Shown piece after piece: positions 22,630 through 36,751 of a stretch of DNA of 64,000 bases. The stretch comes from Melastoma dodecandrum (taxonomy: Eukaryota > Streptophyta > Magnoliopsida > Myrtales > Melastomataceae). The stretch covers positions 1,302,001-1,366,000 of the forward strand of contig JARUPY010000606.1 of the NCBI GenBank assembly GCA_029817715.1, given 5' to 3'. The notes under the pieces were generated by a model. The model made no database searches and had not been told where the DNA came from. It saw only the letters and a program-made list of their open reading frames with translations. Positions within the stretch are counted from its first letter, which is position 1. Every line of letters begins with the position of its first letter. The translations under genes were made by a program, and so were the position numbers.

Positions 22630-23488
22630 TGTTGGTGCGGAATTGTATTCCCCGCAACACGTATCGAATTTTATAGTGTTATGTGTGGTCGCTGTAAAGT
22701 AAATGAATGCAAGGTGAAAAGGAATATAATACTAGAATTGAATCAAACAGTACTGAATTACAGGTCAACACTTAGAGATATGACGTGAACGGAAAAGACA
22801 ACAAAAGGACTTGAGGACGACTGCGAGGTGTTTCACGACGGTCGGCGGCAGATGAACGGCAGCTACGATAGATCCATTTAGTGCAATCTACCTTGGTGGA
22901 TCGGCAGTCGGATGTAGTGAGGATGGAAGACGGTTTCGAGACGCTGGGTTCAGAACTCTTTCAGGATACTGGAAAAAAATAGTAAAAACTATGTTCTGTC
23001 TTTGAGTTGTGTTCGGTATTCTTTCTTTTAGTTGTGTTTAATCCCTTTTATATTCATAGAATCTCACAATTGCGATTATTTAGCCAGTGTGTGATCTTCC
23101 TAGATTATGCGCACGATCTGAATCCTATTTTGTAGGAGCCATGTATGTCGTGCTCCAACCGGCCCCTCTGGATTTGCCACGTGTCCTGCTCTCCTAACGT
23201 AACCAGACGTGGTTTGATGTGAATCTCCTTGAGGCATTACAGTCTCTCAAGTAGGAAGAAGTTATTCAAGTATCGAGCTGTATGGGATTTATCTATGACA
23301 TACTCGATAAATGCTTCTCAAGTGACGTTAATCTTGAGCCCCTGTTCAGGAGGCACTTCTCGAGTAGTGCTCACACGGATTTCTTGAGTATCGTCAATAT
23401 TGGGTCCAAGTTCACCTCAAGTGGTGCTCACACGGAGTTTTACCTACTCGGCCCATTAAGGACTAGGCCCAAAATTCATGTGCCAACA
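22630..23488 (-). repeat. 3' LTR of the non-autonomous element
   Basis: TG...CA bounded repeat. It diverges noticeably from its partner in the part at 22630-22790 but is much closer to it later, so the copies are not recent. It contains several CTCGAG-like or 'ttctcgagtag'-like internal motifs near 'gctcacacgg'. Confidence 0.85.
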
Positions 23489-23893
23489 TTAAGCCCCCTT
23501 TTATAGTGATGTCAACTGGTACTCTTACGGGTGACATCACGTTCTCGAGATATTAGGTTTAGTTGTTCTGGAAATGAACAAGTAAACATATGGCTAATCA
23601 ATTTTTTGTAATTAGAGTTTCTTTCTTTTCTAATAAGACACATTTGTCTTTTTCCCCAAACTTTTCTTCTCGAGTGGTTAAGGAATTCATCCAAGTCTCC
23701 CATATATAATAATATTTTTTTTCTAAGTGACATAATTGTCTTCTTTTTCCTCGAGAAGTCCCATTCCGTTTTTTTACAAATTTTCCATTCTCGAGTTCGA
23801 TGAATTTTTTTTCTATTGAAATTCATCGCACAGCTTCTTAATCGAATTAGGTGGTTCGAAGCCGTCGCACTTCAGGGAAAGTATTGTTAGATC

Positions 23894-25175
23894 TTATCTG
23901 TTCAACCGGACGAGTCGTTTAACATCGCTTGATTGTTTGAGTTTTCTCGATATTCCAACAAAATACTCGTATTGCTGGATTTCACTCAAATGTATCTCGA
24001 AAATATTATCCATTGAGATCCTATCACTCGTCGGAAATTCCTCAGTTCCAATTTCTTCTACATTGATACTTAGGATATCTATATGATTCAACAATGAGTA
24101 CGTGTCATATTTGCCAATTTTCTCGTCACGTTTATGAAGTGAGGAAGTATATTGTTGGAACACCATTTCGTCATCCTTGTCCTCTTTAGGTGCTCTGCTA
24201 TCAAGGGGAGTATAGTCTTGGTCAAGAAATGATATGATAGATTCAACCACATCTTCTTTCATTAGAAATGAGTTACCCATATACTCATTTTCACTATGAC
24301 ATAATTCCTTTTGAAATTTCTTCTCCCTTAAATCCATAGACTTATCCATGGGTATTTCATCGATAAAATTTTCAAGTTGAGGATCAAATCCTTTTATCAC
24401 CTGTGTTTTTACAAAAGTAGGTATAATAGCTTTGATATTTAACTCAGAAGTGTTTGGTACTTTCCCACTCGGTGTAATCGCATAAACTTGATAAAAATAT
24501 GGATATGAGAAACCAACTCTATAAGCATCGCCCATAAAATTATCTCGAGGTGAATAGTTTCCCTCAATTTTTTCAGACATCTCTTTAAATGGCACATGGT
24601 TAGGAAACGGTGTCAGTCTCGAAATTATATCCTCTACGTGGGCTCATAATTAAAGCTCTTGGATTCCTTACACTTATGTGGGATTGCATATGCATGTGGT
24701 ATATATGAGATTATAGCTCGACACTGGGATTCTCGAGGTGATTACGCCAATTCCGTTACTCCCATTAGGATATTCTGAGTAAAACTCGGGATACTCTCTA
24801 TACGATTTTTCCTGAAAAATAACATTCTATTTTCCTAATCTTCTAGCATCTCCCATAAATGATTTTTCTCCTAGAAGCTCAGCCTTTTTCTCAGATCTAT
24901 TACCCTTAAGGAGACTTATGACATCCATTAATTCTTTGAGTTTCTCATCCATTCGTATTTTCAATTTCCCTTGACTTTCTGCCAGTTCTAGTTTTAAGTC
25001 TCTTATAGCACTACCAAACTTTTGTTTGATTGTAAAATCATTTGGTGAATAACCAATCCAGGGATTATTCAGGGGGCCCTATAAGCGTATTCTGATTTTC
25101 CTCATTTTGATTTTCATTGGGATCCTCTATTTCAATAGGGTCTACTTCTATAGCATTCTTTTTGGTACGAGGCAT
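23894..25175 (-). pseudogene. Internal coding remnant of the non-autonomous LTR element (unclassified)
   Basis: A 233-codon open frame occupies 23894-24595. Upstream on the same strand a second piece starts at an ATG at 25175 (MPRTKKNAIEVDPIEIED) and continues through frameshifts with charged, coiled-coil-like sequence near 24900-25000. The larger frame has YPYFYQVYAITPSGKVPN and an acidic middle. No zinc knuckle, protease, RT or integrase motif is visible. By position it is a gag-like or accessory product; I do not recognise the family. Confidence 0.5.
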
Positions 25176-25236
25176 CTTTTCAAGAATTTTTTGTGGATTT
25201 TTAATTCTTCATCTCCCATTGCGGTCACAAAAAAAG

Positions 25237-26082
25237 TGTTAGCGCGGAATTGTGTCTACACAACACCTATCAAATTTTACAGCATTTTATGTGGTCGTCG
25301 TAAAGTAAATGAATGCAAGCTGAAAAGGAATACAATACTCAAATTGAATCAAATAGTACTCAATTACATGTCAGTTACAGACATGACGTGAACGGTAAAA
25401 ACAACAAAAGGACTTGAGGACGACTGTGAGGTGCTTCACGATGGTCGACGGCAGATGAACGACAGCTACGACAGATCAATTTAGTGCAATCTACCTTGGT
25501 GGATCGGCAGTCGGATGAAGTGAGGATGGAAGACGGTTTCGGGACGCTGGGTTTAGAATGCTTACTGGAAAAAAATAGTAAAATCTATGTTTTGTCTTTG
25601 AGTTGTGTTTGGTATTCTTGTTTTAGTCGTGTTTAATCCCTTTTATATTCATAGAATCTCACAATTGCGATTATTTAGCCAGTGTGTGATCTTCTTAGAT
25701 CATGTGCACGATCTGAATCCTATTTTGTAGGAGTCATGCATGTCGTGCTCCAACCGGCCCCTCTGGATTTGCCACGTGTCCTACTCTCATAACGTAATCA
25801 GACGTGGTTTGATGTGAATATCCTTGAGGCATTACAGTCTCTCGAGTAGGGAGAGGCTATTCAAGACTCGAGCTGTATGAGATTTATCTATGACATACTC
25901 GAGAAATGCTTCTCGAGTGGCGTTAATCTTGAGCCCTTGTTCAGGAGGCACTTCTCGAGTAGTGCTCACACGGATTTCTCGAGTAGCGTTAATATTGGAT
26001 CTTGTTCACCTCAAGTGCTGCTCACACGAAGTCTTACCTCTTCGGCACATTGATGACGAGGCCAAAAATTCACGTGTCAACA
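25237..26082 (-). repeat. 5' LTR of the non-autonomous element
   Basis: Partner of 22630-23488 in the same orientation. In transcript sense it supplies the promoter (TATA box at 25638-25647). Confidence 0.85.
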
Positions 26083-28149
26083 GTCGCACGCGTAACTTCC
26101 GTGCCTCTGTGCCAGGTTCAATTGTTCGTCAATGGAGACATTCTTATTTGGTCGTAACTGCCCTCCATGGAGTCCTTTGTTGTGTTTCTATCAAGAATTA
26201 GGTGAATTAGAATTTAAATTCTATAAAATATAGCATTTAGATTGTTTTGTTATCATTTTGATATGGATTTCCGGAATCTCAATTCCCAGGAAATCCTCTT
26301 ATATAACTCTTGGAAACGGATTTTCATTAAAGATATATAATAAATTCTATTCTGAATTTTTTTAATTTAATACTTTTTTTCTATTCTACGTATTTCTGCT
26401 TCTATACCTTTCTTTTAGCAATCCATGAAAGTGTAGACAAATCAAATCATACACCACACCATGAGGAGGTGTATTGAATCTTTTCAACGTGTTGTCATCC
26501 CATTTATGAATTTGAGATCTGTATGATTCATCGTTAGTTCAAAAATATGTGACATATGGTTATACGGTTATAGTTTAAAAACTCCCTAAATATCCCTCCT
26601 AAGTCTTGATTTCAAACGGCGATTTAAATAAAATTTATCTAAGTCTCGCTTTCAAACCGTTGCTTTAAGTTAGTTAGGAAAATATTCCTGATTATGGGGC
26701 ATCTCTAGTGTTTTATGAAAATCGTGATTTCAAACTACAACTTAGACATACTTAGTAAAAACTTGCAAGTGGTAGCCTCGTTGGTGTCCTATGAAAGTCA
26801 CTGTTTGAAATCCCGACTTTACAAGAGGGTGACTTCTTTATAAAACTAAAGAGGGGTGATATTTTTTTTATAAGTAGCGGTGATATTTAAGGAGTTTATA
26901 AAACGAAAAATGTATTTCACAAACTCCTTTTACGAAAAATGTATTTATGGAACACCCACCCACATCCATATGTGCACACATCCCACTCTTTCACGTAAAC
27001 ATGGAAAGGAAAAGGGATTATTTCACTTCTTGTATGAGGTCAACTGTTTAAATATAAAAATTTTAGGTTTTCTTGAAGAGAGTATCACACTCTCAAGAAA
27101 ATCTTTGATGAGAATATTTTGGGCTTTCTACAAATCCATAAATTGTGAATTACTTCGACTACTTTTATTCAACCACAATTAGGAGTGTATAACAACTAAG
27201 AGCATATTGTTGTCACTTTACACAAGCCCATTATTTTTAGTTCAAAGTCCAAGTCCGAATATATATGAACTCGAACCATTTATGGTGAAATGAAAATGGT
27301 CGAAGCCCATTAAAAGAACTCATTTTTTATTAAATAACGTGATGAAATTATTTTTTTTAATCCACTCTTTATCCACATTCAATCCAAATCCTCGAAATTG
27401 AAATCCTATTAACTGATTTGTCGCCTTCCTTTCTTTAGTATGATTTGCCATATTTTTCTTTAATTCTTTTCATTTCTTGAGTTCTCACCGGATAACCCAC
27501 TAGAGAGAAATTCTTAGAAATAGTAAGAAAGCATTTTTTTATAAAAAAGAAAAATATCATAACTTTACTTTAAAAAATTTCCTTTCCTTCGTTACTAGAA
27601 ATACTCTCCACGATATTTAGGAACACACATTACTCAAAAAGTACATGCTACAGATAAAAGAATCACAGCATGCTCAGACATTCGAGCCGTTCCTTCTCTT
27701 GAATGTCATCATCATCTGCAAACGCCTTCAAGGTAGGTTCGGTCAAATTCGAGGAATCCCCTGTCACTGACTCAAGCCCGACCACAGTCGCCTTCGAGAA
27801 AAAACATTAGCGCCACCAATTCTGCTCAACATCAAGGAGCAACATCATCATGTAAACAAGGCATCTCGACAGCACTGAGCTTGTTAGCTCATGGAGACGG
27901 ACAAGAGTTGGACCGGACTGAAGAAGTGAAGGAGAAGAAAGAGTCATAAGCTACATTCTCCATATAAAGTAAACAAGCCCATAAAATATAAGAAAAAGGG
28001 ACAATGATGCTATTGCACAATACAGTCTGTCAGCGTCATTGGTTATAACTAACGATGTACAAACACAATCATTCCCAGGTAGCTAATTTTCTATCTGGTC
28101 ATTGTTTCTTCCCTCTCATCGACGTCTTTTGAGGCACCACAAGCTTTCA
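26083..28149. other. AT-rich stretch, no gene seen
   Basis: No recognisable coding region. The last few hundred bases, up to 28149, may be the 5' LTR of the copia remnant that follows, because a primer-binding site starts at about 28150, but the start of such an LTR could not be placed. Confidence 0.45.
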
Positions 28150-29210
28150 TGGTATCAGAGCTTAAGAGAGGATGATGGATGCCGTGCAAAGTAGGTAGGT
28201 GTCTGTTGAAGGCTTGGATAGTCCACACACTCCCTTATTCATCAACTCAGCAGACATGCATGTAACTACGATTGTTTCTCCAGAGTTTGTAGAAGGGAAC
28301 TATGCTTCGTGTCGTAGGTCGGTTCAACTTGAACTCTCAATTAGAATAAGTTGGGCTTTGTGGATGGCACGGTTGTAAAACCAGGGAGGGACAGTAGGTT
28401 GTTCACGATATGGAAGCATTGTGATAATCTAGTAAAATTGTGGTTGTAAAGATTAGTCTCAATTTCTGTAGCATCAATCATTTACTACCTAGACACTGTG
28501 AAGGAGATATGGGATGAGTTACACGAACACTATGGTGAACTGGATGATGTGAGAGTGTGTCAATTGCAGCTGCAATATCACAGGTTAGTGCAAGGTGGAA
28601 GGTATGTTTCTTCTTTTTTACAACGAGATGTTGTCAATATTGCGATAATTGAGGGTGTATCGTCCATACCCATACCGTGATTGTGGCAAATGTAACTGTG
28701 GCTGAGAGAAGTTTTATTCCGAGCAGTAATAGAAGGACATGGTGTTTAAATTCCTTAATAGGCTGAACTTAGAATATGGTGCACTGTAAACACACATTTT
28801 GTTACGGAGGCCTTTTCCTAGCTTGGGAGAAGCATACAACATTGTTCAAAAAGAAGAAATGTAGCACAATATGCGAGTTGAAAACCAGACATTATTTGGC
28901 AACCATGACAACAAATGTGCATAAAACATACCACATAAAGGTAGAAGAAGGTGACTCAAGCCAGTTCATTGCTTTTGCAGAAAAGAAGAAGCCGAGGGGA
29001 GAGCTATTATGTGAAAACTGTAAGAAAAGGGGTCACCTCATGTTATTTTCTCATTGGATTTCCATCAAATCTAAGAGGTGGAAGAGGAAGAGGTTGAGGT
29101 CAAATGCAGTAGGGACCATGGGAAGAAAGGTCAATGCTGCATTAATTAAAGACCAAGAAACCTTATCCTTGCCATTTCCACTGTTGAATTTGACATGGCA
29201 GCAACTGTAG
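28150..29210 (+). pseudogene. Ty1/copia remnant: primer-binding site and decayed gag
   Basis: TGGTATCAGAGC at about 28150 is the initiator-tRNA-Met primer-binding site of many plant copia elements. Downstream, in shifting frames, are copia gag-like pieces: PLFINSADMHVTT and EGNYAS (about 28230-28310), KEIWDELHEHYGELDD (28501-28550), and a broken CCHC knuckle beginning CENCKKRGHL (about 29010-29040). Many stops. No pol follows. Confidence 0.75.
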
Positions 29211-29524
29211 AAGTTCATGGCACTACTGAATGTGGAAATTCTTCTTCACCACATTATTTCAAATGGCGATATCCATGGAAAAAATCATCAAATATAATCA
29301 TATAGATATGATATGATTACCTAAAGAATATCTGCCTGGGTGTGACATTTTTATAGATAATAAATTGTAATCCTATTTAATTTTTGTTGTTTTTGTTTGC
29401 AGAAGGCTGATTGATCAAGATTTACCTTCTACATTTAGCCATGACATTTTGTATAATTAGAGTTATTCAGCCACATTCTCTGGTGTCGATTATTGGTGTA
29501 TCATAGTGTAAAATACAGAGAGCG

Positions 29525-30601
29525 TGTTGATAGCTTGTAAACGTTGGTTCGTTTAAGAGTTAGTCACACACAAGGGACGTGAGCTGCAGAAGGCTGTAGC
29601 AATGGTGAAGCTTCTGGGAGAGTGACCTGGGGGCTACGAGGGACTCTTTGTTGGAGGCTGCAGGAGACGTTGGTGGAGTCGTGCGGCTGGAGGCTGGCGT
29701 GGCTAACGTGCAGTGGGCCGGAGAGAAAGGCAGTTACCTCAGGAGCATAGAAGGTGAGGGACTGACCAGCTTCTGTGGTGTAACATTCTGTGTATGCAGG
29801 AACTTAGGACAAAGGCAATTGTCTGCTTGTGTGGGACTTGCTATGTGCTTGCGTAGGGCTTGCTACGTGCTTGCATGGGTTTCTCCACGTAGTCGCTATC
29901 TCGAGGAAGTCGCGCAGGTCGTGTGGAGTCGCCGGAGGGAAAATCCATCCTTGGACAGTGGTCGCTGTCTGCTTGCGTAGGGTTCGTTACATGCTCGTGT
30001 GGGGTACGCCATGAAGTCGTTGTCCCGAGGAGATTGTGATTGGTTATCTTTGTTAGTCACGTTAACACGTGCACCGAGTCACTGTGGTACAGAACCTTTT
30101 GGTCTGTGCTGTGAAACTCAGTCACCTATGATGCAGAACCTTCTAGTCTGTGTTGTAGAGAGTTGACACACTTGGTACAGAACCTTCTGGTTTGTGCTGT
30201 TCAACTCAATTACCTTTGGTACAGAACCTTCTGGTCTGTGCTGTGCAACGAGTCACCTTTGGTGCAGAAACTTCTGGTCTTTGCTGTAAAAGGTCGATCT
30301 CATTTCATCTTCTGTAATCGCTACTATATTACGTATCACCTTTTGTAATCTCTACTACGTTACGTCTAAGTGATAACATCCAAATTCTGGGTGAAGAGTG
30401 GATGTAGGCAAGTTGCTGAACCATTATAAAAGTCTTGCGTCCATCAAACAAATCGCAATCACATTCGTACGTTTTGTCTTATAGAAACCTGTCTCTACGG
30501 TTCTGTCTTATGAGCTTTCTTCCGCTGCGAGGTCTGTCGAAAAGGAGTTAAAAATCCTTAATTCAACTTTAACACTAATTCACCCCTCTCTTAGTGTAAC
30601 A
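29525..30601 (+). mobile_element. Copia-type LTR (putative 5' LTR) with internal tandem repeat
   Basis: The block starts TGTTGA and ends TGTAACA after a pyrimidine motif (ctaattcacccctctc). About 60 bases later a gag-like start (MASKMIIMTSST, 30660) begins but breaks off near 30770, where Tat-like sequence takes over. Boundaries are inferred from the TGTT/AACA ends; no partner LTR is present. Confidence 0.45.
30086..30303 (+). repeat. 44-bp tandem repeat, five copies
   Basis: Copies start at 30086, 30130, 30174, 30218 and 30261, giving periods of 44, 44, 44 and 43. Each has the core ggtacagaaccttctggtct with a few changes. They lie inside the LTR-like block. Confidence 0.9.
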
Positions 30602-30769
30602 ATTGACACATTCAGTGAGACCATCTCTATCCCTCATCTCTTTACGTGCAAGTATCCATATGGCTTCAAAGATGATCATAATGACAAGCTCCACCAATGC
30701 CGTGAACAATCCGTTGGCTGGTTTTCCTTCTCATTCTTCTGAAAGCTCCATATCAGCCGGTTCTCGTGA

Positions 30770-33700
30770 GTCGGGCGGGGGATCTAAATTTTTGCAAGTA
30801 TCACCGTGTTCTGGGCCATTGAGAAATGTTTTGTCTTTAAGGAGAAAGTTATGGAGCTTGCTCAAGATAACAAGATTGACTTGGGCTCAATGGTTGCCTC
30901 AAACTTGGTGGATGTAACAACTTTCGATGTCTCCAATATTATCTTTAGGTCATTTTGCTCTGATGAGATGGCCGCTTTTCAGCATTTGAAGGTGAAACCG
31001 GATGACAGTCATGACGTCAAGATGTCGAGTTGTGAAATTAGCCACGATGAGTTTCATACTGAAGAAGGTTGGGCTTTGGTGACACATAGAAGGAGTCGAA
31101 GAAAGATTTTGAAGCCTCGAGAGACGAAACCTCATATCCAGATGAAAGCCTCTAGAAAAAGTCCAAGGAAAGCGAACTTCAAGGATGATATAAATAAGCG
31201 AATCTCTAATGTTGAAGTAACTCTAAGGAAGCCATCTCCAATCACTGTGTGAGATTTCTCCCTTAAAAAGTTTCAAAGGCTTGCGACTTTGTCCATAATT
31301 TATGAACATATTGACACGGATAAAGAGCGACCCAACCCAAAGGTTGACATCCCAGAAAACTCCACCGTGATGTCGGTTGAAAACATAAAGGAGAATTTTC
31401 CAACTATTATGTTTTCTGAGGAAGATCTTCTTGTGGGCCATAACTCCCGTAATCGACCATTATTTGTGTCTGGATATACATGTGGCATAAAAGTTAACTG
31501 TATCCTAATTGACCTAGGTTTTGCCGTCAATATCATTTCATCGAAAGTATTGAAGGATATTGGCTTGGGAATGGATGATCTCTCAATTAGCCAACTGGTG
31601 ATCCAAGGATTTAATCAAGGTGGAGAGCGAGCTATTGGAAAAATTTGTCTTTCTCTCTCGATAGGTGACATGAAATCTTGCACGACATTCTATGTTATCG
31701 ATTCAAGGACGAGACCTATAATATGTTGTCAGTTTGACCATAGATGTATGAATATAGACTCGTTGCATCAACTCTTTCTCAATGCTTTAAGTTCATCAAG
31801 GATGGAGTAACATGCATAGTATGGGGAGATGTCAAGCCCTTCACAGAAGCAGAGTCATACTTTGCTGATGCAAAATTTTACTTGAACAAAAGTGGAGAAG
31901 TAGAAGCCTCAAAGTTAAATCTTGTCGTAGAGAACTTGTTAAAAGAATCAAGCATTGATACCATCCATGCAACAAGAAGAATCTTCAGCCGATCTTATGC
32001 CTGAAAATATAAAGGCTAAAGAAACGACAAAGCAGAGCATGCCAGTTTTGCACTGCATCCCTATGTATTTAAGAAAGCAGGAGATTCGCCTTTCGTGAGC
32101 AATGATAGTGCAAAAACGACACCGCTCAAAGAACTCAATTGGCCTTTAACAAGGCTTAAAACAGTGGTCCCCACAAACGGACCTCTAAAAGGTTTTGTTC
32201 GATCAAAGTAGGGGGCAATCCTCTATCCATAGTCAGTGCCCGATAAGCGCAGCAACGAGTTTAATCCAAATGATTTCAAGTTGCTTTTTGTAGCTGGCTA
32301 CACAGAGGACTTAAAGACGCTCGTTGACGCCTCAAAAGAAGTTAAATCCATGAGGTGATGGAAAAAAGTCAAAATTAGGTCTTGGGTATGTTACTACTAA
32401 GCCCGTTTGTAACCGAATAAAAGACTCCTCAACCCAATACATCGAGGCCAATGATGAAACTACCACGACAACTGTGAGAACTTTTTAATTCAATCGAATT
32501 GGAGTCTCGTCCGAAAGAAAATCAGTATTTGATAGAATTGGTGCTCAAGAAGAAAAGAGTGATGCTCGAGGATATGCATGACTAAGATTGGGTCCAAGAA
32601 GTTGAATGATGTGGAAGAGAGTGGTCTACGAGGAAGATATTTTGGTTATTCTTGAAGACACAAATGATCTTCGTAGGAAAATTCCTTCCCGGATGAAGCG
32701 TCGAACCATTGTGGAGGTAACTACCGGAGAAGTGTTGAAAATGACTACAAAGACATGGATATCTACAAATGGAAATGAGAAGTTATCACAAGATAACGTT
32801 GAAGATGATGTTGCCGCTTCTTATCATGTCATGATTTCAGAGGCTGATGAAGATGCATCTCAGAAAGAAGATGTGGAAGATGCTCATGAAGTATTAGAGG
32901 ATGGGAAGAAGTCCATCGTCGACGAACTGTAGGAAGTCAATATTTGAGGAAAGGGGATCCTTGTCCCACCTTCCTCAGCGCAAGTTTAACGCCCGAAGAA
33001 GAGGAGTTGTACATCCAATTGCTAAAGAAATACAAAGATCCCTTTGTGTGGAGTTCTAAAGAAGTGCTTGGCCTCGACCCAATGATTATAATCCACAAGT
33101 TAGATGTGAAGCATGGGGTTCGTCCTATAAAGCAAGCTCAAAAACGTTTTCGTCCGGAGTTGATCCCACTTTTAGAAGCTGAAGTCAATAAACTTATCGA
33201 AGTTGCATTCATCTGGGAGGTGAAGTATCCAACATAGATCGCAAATATTGTACCTGTCAAGAAAAACAACGGTCAACTTCGCGTTTGTGTGATTTTCGCG
33301 AACTCAATAATGCAAGTTCCAATGATGATTTTCCTCTTCTGATCAGTTAGATCATGGTAGATGCTACCACTGGCTATGAAGCCCTCTGTTTTATGGATGG
33401 ATCCTCGGGATATAACCACATTCAGATGGACCTAAAGGATGAGGAGATGATCGCTTTCCGTACCCCAAAAGGAATATACAAGTTATAAGGTAATACCTTT
33501 CGGGTTGAGGAATGAGGGAGCAACATATCAACAAGCTATGCAATGAATCTTTGACGATATTCTGCACAAGAATGTAAAGTGTTATGTGGATAATTTGAGA
33601 TCATATTAATGATCTGAGAAAAGTGTTTGATAGACTGCATAAATATCAACTAAAGATGAACTCGTTAAAGTGTGCATTCAGAGTCACTTCGGGAAAATTC

Positions 33701-34345
33701 CTTAGATTCATCATTCGACGTCGAGGCATTGAGGTTGACCAGTTAAAGATAGAAGCAATTATGAAGATGCAAGAGCCAAGGAATAAACACGAGCTGAAGA
33801 GTCTTCAAGGAAAGCTTGCATACATCCGATGGTTCATATCGAATTTGGTTGGACGATGCCATTCTTTCCATCGGATATTAAAAAATGATACTCGAAAGGG
33901 ATGAAACATGTAAGAATGCCTTCAATAGCATAAAGACATATTTATCAAAGCCGCCGGTTTTAAGTGTACCAATTCAAGGAAGGCCACTCAGATTATATAT
34001 ACCAACATAAGAAGCTTCATTAGGAGTCTTGTTAGCCCAAGAGAATAATGACGAAAAAGAGAATGCTTTATATTATTTGAGCAGGACCTTGACCGGTGCA
34101 AAGCTGAATTATTCTTCAGTTGAGAAGACATGTCTGGCGCTGATGTTGGATATACAAAAGTAGTGATATTATTTGCAAGCACACTCTGTTCGCCTCATAT
34201 CATGAGCAGATCTTCTCAAGTACACCATGTCAAAGCCAGTTTTATCTGGTCGTCTTGCGAAATGGGCATTCATGCTCCAGGAGTTTGAGATTTCATATGT
34301 GCCTCAAAAGGCTGTGAAAGCAAGCCCTGATTGATTTCTTAGTAG
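30770..34345 (+). pseudogene. Tat-lineage Ty3/gypsy fragment (gag end to RNase H), decayed
   Basis: Same family as the minus-strand element at 57-64 kb, here on plus. Order: gag 3' part (FVFKEKVMELAQ, 30825), protease (FVSGYTCGIKVN, with LIDLGFAVN where DPGS/DSG is expected, 31455-31545), RT (RPIKQAQKRFRPELIP, 33124; GYEALCFMDGSSGYN-like, 33375; YVDN instead of YVDD, 33580), RT thumb and connection (NKHELKSLQGKLAYIR, 33784) and RNase H to about 34340. Numerous stops and frameshifts. Both ends are abrupt. Confidence 0.85.
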
Positions 34346-34640
34346 ACATTTACAAGAAGGTTAGTGGGAGAAAGATTACATTCCTAATGCTGCATATTGA
34401 TGATATACTTTTAAGGCTTGGATAGGAGAGTGGTTCTCTATGAGAGATCTTGGGAAAGCGACTTATGTCTTAAATATTAGAATATAACGAGATAGACAAA
34501 ATAGGTTGCTGGGATTGATTCATGGTACATATATGGACAAGTTGTTGAATAGATTCCCATGCAAGATACGAAGAGAGGATTCTTGCCAATATCACATGGT
34601 GTACATCTTTCCAAGTCTAAGTATAGTTGAGTTCAAGATA
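34346..34640 (+). pseudogene. Ty1/copia reverse transcriptase fragment
   Basis: Translation in pieces gives IDDILL, WFSMRDLGKATYVLNIRI, RQNRLLGLIHGTYMDKLL and LPISHGVHLSKSK, the RT end typical of copia pol. It is fused directly to the end of the Tat-like fragment. Interrupted by stops. Confidence 0.7.
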
Positions 34641-36000
<1,360 letters not shown>

Positions 36001-36751
36001 AAGGGCGGTGTGCGTAAGATTGGAGATTTGCTTTTATGATTCTTCGTTGATCAAAGAGACAATCACTTGTGGGATCATCGAGAAGTTCGTGATTATATAC
36101 GTGGATACCGCTAGAGGAGTCACACGTTGGGCTATTTACTATAGTGTTTTGTTTTACCAGAATTACAAAGTAAACTTTCTGGGTAAGGATGTTTTATTGC
36201 TTATCTTAAAAATGAATGCGAGTGATTTATTTTATGGGCTAAAAATCAAAATTATTTTATCTTCCGCTGCTACCTAAAACTAACACGCCCATAACTAGAG
36301 ATATAGTTTGGAGCAAACGCCACCACGTGTTTGAGAGTAAGTAAATTGGAATCCCAAACCAATATGCTTTTCGGCTTAAACCATTTTATAAATAAGTCGT
36401 TGGCAACACCTTATAGTTTACCTAGGTTAAATAATAAAAACATTTTCTACAGAGTCATTATGGATGAGGAAAAGGTGACACGTGTCGCTCTCAATCCTCT
36501 CAAACCATGCTAGACGTGTCATATGCCGCTTTTCGCCCGCGACATCTGACTTCCTTCCAAGGAATTGGAGACGATCAACAAGAGCCCAAACATACTCGAT
36601 TAGAAACCTAGGGAGGATCCACATTTGCAGTACCTAGATGCTCAAGTCGAGCTATCGACTAGGCATCAGAGGAGCGGACTTCGGATCCTCGTGTCGTCCT
36701 AACCACTACGCGCGCCTGTAAAGTAATAAAAGGGGCTTGCGTACATCCTAT

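Larger units (their letters stand above)
22630..26082 (-). mobile_element. Non-autonomous LTR retrotransposon with both LTRs
   Basis: Two direct repeats, 22630-23488 (859 bp) and 25237-26082 (846 bp), each begin TGTT and end AACA. Flanking 5-mers are gccgc (22625-22629) and gtcgc (26083-26087), a target duplication with one change. Orientation is minus: the LTR has TATAAAAGGG on that strand (25638-25647 and 23043-23052), and a polypurine tract (AAAAGGGGG, 23494-23502) adjoins the lower LTR. The interior is only 1.75 kb and has no RT or integrase motif, so it would depend on another element. The 3' LTR is 22630-23488. No standard initiator-Met primer site was found next to the 5' LTR. Confidence 0.85.

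Noticed and set aside
29648..30014. Plus-strand frames with Cys and Trp repeats at 29.6-30.0 kb
   Set aside because: They arise from imprecise local repeats (ttgcgtaggg, tgctacgtgc) inside the LTR-like block and have no domain.
36640..36725. A tRNA gene on the minus strand
   Set aside because: Box A- and B-like motifs are degenerate and no cloverleaf or acceptor stem could be drawn by eye.
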